Source: Holophagales bacterium
Lineage (GTDB): Bacteria > Acidobacteriota > Thermoanaerobaculia > Multivoradales > JAGPDF01
Length of the DNA: 64,000 nt
Direction of reading: 5' to 3'
NCBI GenBank assembly: GCA_016699405.1
Contig: CP064972.1
Span: 124,001 to 188,000, forward strand
Position 1 is the stretch's first letter. Every line of letters starts with the position of its first letter. Shown here piece by piece: positions 61,906 to 64,000 of the stretch. A program made the translations under genes and the position numbers. The notes under the pieces were generated by a model. The model did no database searches. It was not told the origin of the DNA and was given only the letters and a program-made list of their open reading frames with translations.

Positions 61906-62870
61906 GCAAGCGAACCAACGAGCCGATCGCCACCTGGCAGGAGGGAGACCTGGTGCAGGGGTTCGCCCTGGTGCGTCGCCGCGAAGTGCGGCAGGACCGC
62001 AACGGACGCGACTACCTCGACCTGACGCTCGCCGACGCCTCCGGGGCGATCCCCGCCAAGGCCTGGTCGGACAGCCCGGCGCTTTCGCAGAGCTTCGGTG
62101 CCGGCGACTACGTCGCCTTCGTCGGCACCGTGCAGAGCTATCGCGAGACGCCACAGATGAAGCTCGACAACTGCCGCAAGGTGGTCGAGGAGGATCGGCT
62201 GCGCGGCTTCGACGAGGCGCGGCTCATCCCGACGACGAAGGAGGATATCGACGACCTCTGGCGTCGGCTGACGCGGATCTACCGCGAGGAGGTCGTTCGC
62301 CCCGAGCTCGTCCGTCTCGCCGCCGAAACGCTCGACGCGCTCGGGGCCGAGCTGCGCGAACACCCGGCGGCCAAATCGATCCACCACGCCTACCGCGGCG
62401 GGCTGCTCGAGCACACGGTGTCGATGGCCGAGCTGGCGCTCGCCGTCACCGGCCACTACCGCGACGTCGATCGCGACCTGGTCCTGCTCGGCGTGCTCTT
62501 CCACGACCTGGGCAAGCTGCGCGAGCTCGCGCCGATGCCCGACAACGACTACACCCTGCCCGGCCGCCTGGTCGGCCACGTGGTGATCGGCCGCGACCTG
62601 CTCAAGGAGCGCGCCGCGGCGATCCCCGACTTCCCCGCCGACCTTCTCCTCCTGCTCGAGCACCTCGTGCTCTCGCACCAGGGCAAGAAGGAGTTCTCCT
62701 CTCCCGTCGAGCCGATGACCTTCGAGGCCTTCGTCCTCCACTTCATCGACGACCTCGACTCCAAGCTCGCCCAGCTCCGCGCCGCCCGCGACACCGGCAG
62801 CGGTTTCGTCTACCTCCGGCCGCTCGAGCGATTCGTCTATCTCGGGGCTGGAGAAGACGACGCCGACTGA
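61902..62870 (+). CDS. YhaM-like 3'-5' exoribonuclease (OB-fold plus HD domain)
   Basis: A 322-residue protein. An OB-fold nucleic-acid-binding domain (about 15-95; GRDYLDLTLADASGAIPAKAW, YVAFVGTVQSYRETPQMKL) is followed by an HD phosphohydrolase domain with KSIHHAYRGGLLEHTVSMAEL and VLFHDLGKLREL near 201, and LVLSHQGKKEFSSPVEPMT. This is the YhaM/CBF1 architecture. It begins at GTG 61902 and overlaps the hybrid kinase gene by 4 nt (GTGA), which suggests translational coupling. Confidence 0.9.
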   Translation: MSKRTNEPIATWQEGDLVQGFALVRRREVRQDRNGRDYLDLTLADASGAIPAKAWSDSPALSQSFGAGDYVAFVGTVQSYRETPQMKLDNCRKVVEEDRLRGFDEARLIPTTKEDIDDLWRRLTRIYREEVVRPELVRLAAETLDALGAELREHPAAKSIHHAYRGGLLEHTVSMAELALAVTGHYRDVDRDLVLLGVLFHDLGKLRELAPMPDNDYTLPGRLVGHVVIGRDLLKERAAAIPDFPADLLLLLEHLVLSHQGKKEFSSPVEPMTFEAFVLHFIDDLDSKLAQLRAARDTGSGFVYLRPLERFVYLGAGEDDAD

Positions 62871-62968
62871 GTCGCCGCAGCAGGTAGCGCCTGCCAATCC
62901 CCCTTGTCGAACCGCGACACCGGCAGGATCCGTCGCCGGCGACCGTGGCGGCCAGGCCGCGAACACGG

Positions 62969-63175
62969 ATGAAGGCCTATCCGCGAGACGGGCGGATCCG
63001 GAAGCTGCAGACGGTCGCCGACGCCTGCGGCCTCGCGTAGCGACAACCGGGCGGGAGCCACGTGATCTTCCGGCACCCAGGCGGGGCGATCCGCGGCGTG
63101 CCTGCGCACCGGCCGATCCAGCCGATCGACGTCGAGAAGCTCGTCCGGTTGGTGGAAGACGGAGTTGCCGAATGA
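62969..63175 (+). pseudogene. hicA: HicA-like toxin gene interrupted by an in-frame TAG
   Basis: ATG 62969 opens a frame that runs KAYPRDGRIRKLQTVADACGLA, then a TAG at 63038-63040, then in the same frame continues RQPGGSHVIFRHPGG and VEKLVRLVEDGVAE to a TGA at 63173-63175. The second part carries the HicA core GSHxxFRHP with the catalytic His at codon 31. The stop falls between the first helix and the core, so no full toxin is made unless the codon is suppressed. The stop overlaps the hicB ATG (ATGA), as in normal hicAB operons. It is a recent nonsense pseudogene or a sequencing error. Confidence 0.75.
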
Positions 63176-63612
63176 AGACGCAACCGATCGAGTATCCGTT
63201 CGAGATCGCGCCCTTGTCCCCCGAGGAAGGGGGCGGATTCGCGATCACCTTCCCGGACCTGCCAGGCTGCCGATCCGACAGTGAGACTCCCGAGGAGGCG
63301 CTGGAGAACGGGGGCGATGCACTGGCTTCCTGGCTCGCCGTCGCCGAAGAGCTCGGCGACCGAGCTCCCAAGCCGTTCGGCGCGGTCAGCGGTCGCTTCG
63401 TGCAGCGCGTGCCGCGCTCGCTTCATGCCCAACGGATCGCCCGCGCGCAGCAGGAGGGTGTCTCGCTCAACACGCTGATCGTCTCGCCCGTTTCCCAGGT
63501 CCTCGGCCAACGCCTCACGGCGTCTCCTGTCGCTCGGCCCGCGACGAGGACGCGTTCGGCCGGAATCGGTCCGCGGAAACCATCCAAACCGACCGCGCGT
63601 CGGGCCGGCTGA
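63172..63612 (+). CDS. hicB: HicB-family antitoxin
   Basis: A 146-residue protein. Residues about 1-70 are a HicB domain (EEGGGFAITFPDLPGCRSDSE, TPEEALENGGDALASWL). Residues about 80-120 form a ribbon-helix-helix DNA-binding domain (GRFVQRVPRSLHAQRIARAQ, GVSLNTLIVSPVSQVLGQ). A basic Arg/Pro/Ala-rich tail follows. It would autoregulate the operon and neutralise HicA, whose gene upstream is broken. ATG 63172 overlaps the hicA stop. Confidence 0.9.
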   Translation: MKTQPIEYPFEIAPLSPEEGGGFAITFPDLPGCRSDSETPEEALENGGDALASWLAVAEELGDRAPKPFGAVSGRFVQRVPRSLHAQRIARAQQEGVSLNTLIVSPVSQVLGQRLTASPVARPATRTRSAGIGPRKPSKPTARRAG

Positions 63613-63673
63613 GTCGAACAGACAGGCAACGGCCCAGGCGATCCGCCGCAAGGGAAGACGGCCAAGCCGAAGG

Positions 63674-64000
63674 TCAGCGACGGCGGGGCGTCGACTCCGC
63701 GTCCCGGGGTTCCTGGACCTGCACGCGCGTCGCGTCGCCCGCGCTGACCAACACCTCCTGGCATGAGCTGGGTCCGTCTTCGCCGACCACGCAGACGGTG
63801 TAGCGGCCCGCTTCGAGGCTGCGAACGAGGAGTTCGCCTGCGCCCGTCGCGTCGAGGGTGTCTTCCACCACACCCTGCCCCTCGAGCCTCAGCAGGTTGA
63901 CCTCGGCTCCAGGCACAGCAAGAACAAACTCCGGACAGGGAGGCATGAGCCCCCCACACGGTCGCGGGTCGAGGGCGACTCGAAGCGAGCCAGCGGCGCT
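63674..64000 (-). CDS. C-terminal part of an unknown protein (runs off the right edge)
   Basis: The frame is open from the window edge to a stop at 63674 (about 108 residues visible). It contains FVLAVPGAEVNLLRLEGQG, LLVRSLEAGRYTVCVVGEDG and ends in a basic STPRRR tail. The ATG at 63946 is possible but the frame continues upstream without a stop, so the gene is treated as partial. The beta-rich pattern resembles a carboxypeptidase-regulatory-like or prealbumin-like surface domain; this is weak. Confidence 0.5.
   Translation of the reverse strand, partial: SAAGSLRVALDPRPCGGLMPPCPEFVLAVPGAEVNLLRLEGQGVVEDTLDATGAGELLVRSLEAGRYTVCVVGEDGPSSCQEVLVSAGDATRVQVQEPRDAESTPRRR

Noticed and set aside
58959..62870. 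A very long plus-strand open frame overlapping the PAS kinase and ending with the YhaM-like gene
   Set aside because: Only its last part (from 61902) has protein-like sequence; the rest is Arg/Pro-rich shadow of the kinase in another frame.

Overview
The window is a very GC-rich bacterial chromosome segment with dense genes on both strands, many GTG/TTG starts and many 1-8 nt gene overlaps. I infer Acidobacteriota, probably a Thermoanaerobaculia/Holophagae-like lineage. The evidence is a GWxTD-like/VWFA protein of the acidobacterial type, a double beta-propeller protein with a tandem C-terminal domain, several Ser/Thr-kinase and PAS-kinase signalling genes, and cell-surface proteins with a 'GFESGxxxxW'-like motif. 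No rRNA, tRNA, CRISPR, phage or transposase gene was recognised.

Layout. 0-7 kb: membrane methyltransferase, small membrane protein, RsbU-like phosphatase, a GlsB/YeaQ-type membrane protein, a frameshifted secreted protein, a decayed second copy of the GlsB gene, a secreted P-domain protein with a strong terminator, and a sulfatase-fold/TPR lipoprotein. 7-11 kb (minus): parvulin-type lipoprotein, TMTC-like membrane/TPR protein, MoaB. 11-13.6 kb (plus): arginase, then the arsenosugar pair (AhpD-like protein and ArsS). 13.6-21.3 kb: PEGA Ser/Thr kinase, PAP2 protein, acetyltransferase, Tag glycosylase, M24 peptidase, a degenerate squalene/phytoene-synthase-like protein and a GGDEF protein. 21.6-25 kb: a 1,122-residue protein with 14 PD40-like repeats. 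25-33.8 kb: secreted and membrane proteins, a metallo-hydrolase, a three-gene dehydrogenase operon (MDR, 3-hydroxyacyl-CoA dehydrogenase, SDR), M48 peptidase and MiaE. 33.9-38.1 kb: MASE1 histidine kinase and xseA-xseB. 38-48 kb: an NTPase/TPR protein, a MacAB-like efflux operon (adaptor, ATPase, two permeases), M28 peptidase and a TonB-like protein.

48.4-55.2 kb is the metabolic highlight: a seven-gene minus-strand operon, hdrC-hdrB-hdrA-floxD-floxC-floxB-floxA, almost entirely stitched together by start/stop overlaps. It encodes a full HdrABC-FloxABCD-type flavin-based electron-bifurcating complex, which in characterised systems couples NADH to ferredoxin and a disulfide. 55.4-64 kb: a secreted-protein pair including the VWFA protein, preceded by a perfect-period 15-nt tandem repeat; a GAF/PAS hybrid kinase overlapping a YhaM-like exoribonuclease; a HicAB module whose hicA is broken by an in-frame amber codon; and a partial gene running off the right end.

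All calls come from reading the sequence. Family names are by recognised motifs, not by database search.
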